NCBI GenBank assembly: GCA_947586295.1 | Contig: CANPXQ010000069.1 | Location: 1 to 5,135 of the forward strand | Source: an uncultured Bacilli bacterium | GTDB lineage: Bacteria > Bacillota_I > Bacilli_A > RF39 > UBA660 | Direction: 5' to 3' | Length of the DNA stretch: 5,135 nucleotides | In this document: positions 4,616 to 5,135 of the stretch, in pieces | Layout of the letters: each line of letters begins with the position of its first letter | Position numbering within the stretch: position 1 is the stretch's first letter | Program-made: the position numbers and the translations under genes | The notes under the pieces: generated by a model | Seen by the model: only the letters and a program-made list of their open reading frames with translations | Told to the model about the DNA's origin: nothing | Databases searched by the model: none

Positions 4616-5135
4616 ATATTTAAGGGTTAGAGAAATAAATAATTATATTAAAGGTTTATTAGATCATGATTTATTTTTAAATAAAGTTTTTATTAAAGGA
4701 GAAATTAGTAATTTTAAAAATCATCCCACAGGACATTTATATTTTTCTTTAAAAGATGATGATGCGCGAATTAATGCCGTAATGTTTAATCGTGATGCTT
4801 TAAAATTAACTTTTAAAGTGGAAGATGGGATGAATGTTTTAGTAACAGGAAGAATTAGTGCTTATCCAATGCAAGGAAGTTATCAAATTTATGTTGAAAA
4901 AATGGAATTAGATGGCTTAGGAGCATTATATATTGAATATGAAAAATTAAAAAAAAGATTAGCTTATGAAGGTTTATTTGCTAAAGAAAAAAAGCAAGCT
5001 ATTCCCAAATTTCCAGAAAAAATTGGGGTTGTTACGGCTTCTAGTGGAGCGGCCGTAAGAGATATTATGAGTACAATTAAAAGAAGATATCCTATCTGTG
5101 AAGTAATTCTTTTTCCGTGTTTAGTACAAGGTAAA
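4602..5135 (+). CDS. xseA: Exodeoxyribonuclease VII large subunit (3' truncated)
   Basis: The frame is open from the ATG at 4602 to the window edge, giving the first 178 residues of a protein that is normally about 400-450 long. XseA is the catalytic large subunit of exonuclease VII, which with several XseB small subunits degrades single-stranded DNA to oligonucleotides in the cytoplasm. The N-terminal OB-fold DNA-binding domain (about 1-105) shows the family pattern: YLRVREINNYIKGLL (6-20), GEISNFK (33-39), HPTGHLYFSLKDD (41-53), AVMF (59-62) and a GRISAYPMQGSYQIYV stretch (83-98). The start of the catalytic domain is recognisable by LAYEGLF (120-126), IPKFPEKIGVVTASSGAAVRDI (134-155), RRYP (161-164) and LVQG (174-177). 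The catalytic centre itself lies beyond the window. The gene is expected to be followed by xseB, as is usual, but that is not visible. It shares the operon with nusB and the kinase-like gene. Confidence 0.96.
   Translation, partial: MEENKYLRVREINNYIKGLLDHDLFLNKVFIKGEISNFKNHPTGHLYFSLKDDDARINAVMFNRDALKLTFKVEDGMNVLVTGRISAYPMQGSYQIYVEKMELDGLGALYIEYEKLKKRLAYEGLFAKEKKQAIPKFPEKIGVVTASSGAAVRDIMSTIKRRYPICEVILFPCLVQGK

Overview
The window is a strongly AT-rich stretch of a bacterial chromosome. Gene content (SEDS peptidoglycan polymerase, GH25 lysozyme, nusB, xseA), clear purine-rich Shine-Dalgarno sites and composition all point to a low-GC Firmicute. The best guess is an uncultured, small-genome member of Bacilli/Erysipelotrichia or the RF39-like Mollicute relatives. 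Tryptophan is encoded by TGG throughout and no gene has an internal TGA, so the standard bacterial code fits, not the Mycoplasma code. A SEDS enzyme and a peptidoglycan hydrolase imply a walled cell. The taxonomic guess is inference from style, not from a marker gene.

Layout: positions 1-432 hold the 3' end of a gene for a probable exported surface protein, cut off by the window edge. It is followed by a small unrecognised membrane protein (489-923, +), which has its own extended -10 promoter. That gene converges with, and overlaps by 4 bp, an ftsW/rodA-family gene on the minus strand (920-2005). A 90-bp divergent intergenic region (2006-2095) then serves ftsW leftward and a membrane-anchored GH25 lysozyme rightward (2096-3274), with candidate promoters that overlap.

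A second promoter at about 3296-3304 starts a compact operon: nusB (3327-3722), a stand-alone HipA/CtkA-like kinase-fold protein (3719-4615) and xseA (4602 to the window end, truncated). The three genes overlap each other by 4 and 14 nt. nusB next to xseA is an ordinary Firmicute arrangement; the kinase-like gene between them is the unusual part.

Functionally there are two blocks. One is a cell-wall block, with glycan-strand synthesis and glycan-strand cutting transcribed divergently. The other is an information-processing block, with transcription antitermination, a putative kinase and exonuclease VII. No tRNA, rRNA, CRISPR array, insertion sequence or convincing rho-independent terminator was seen. 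No gene-free stretch exceeds 90 bp. The most interesting item is the HipA-like kinase that lacks a HipB partner and sits inside the nusB-xseA operon.
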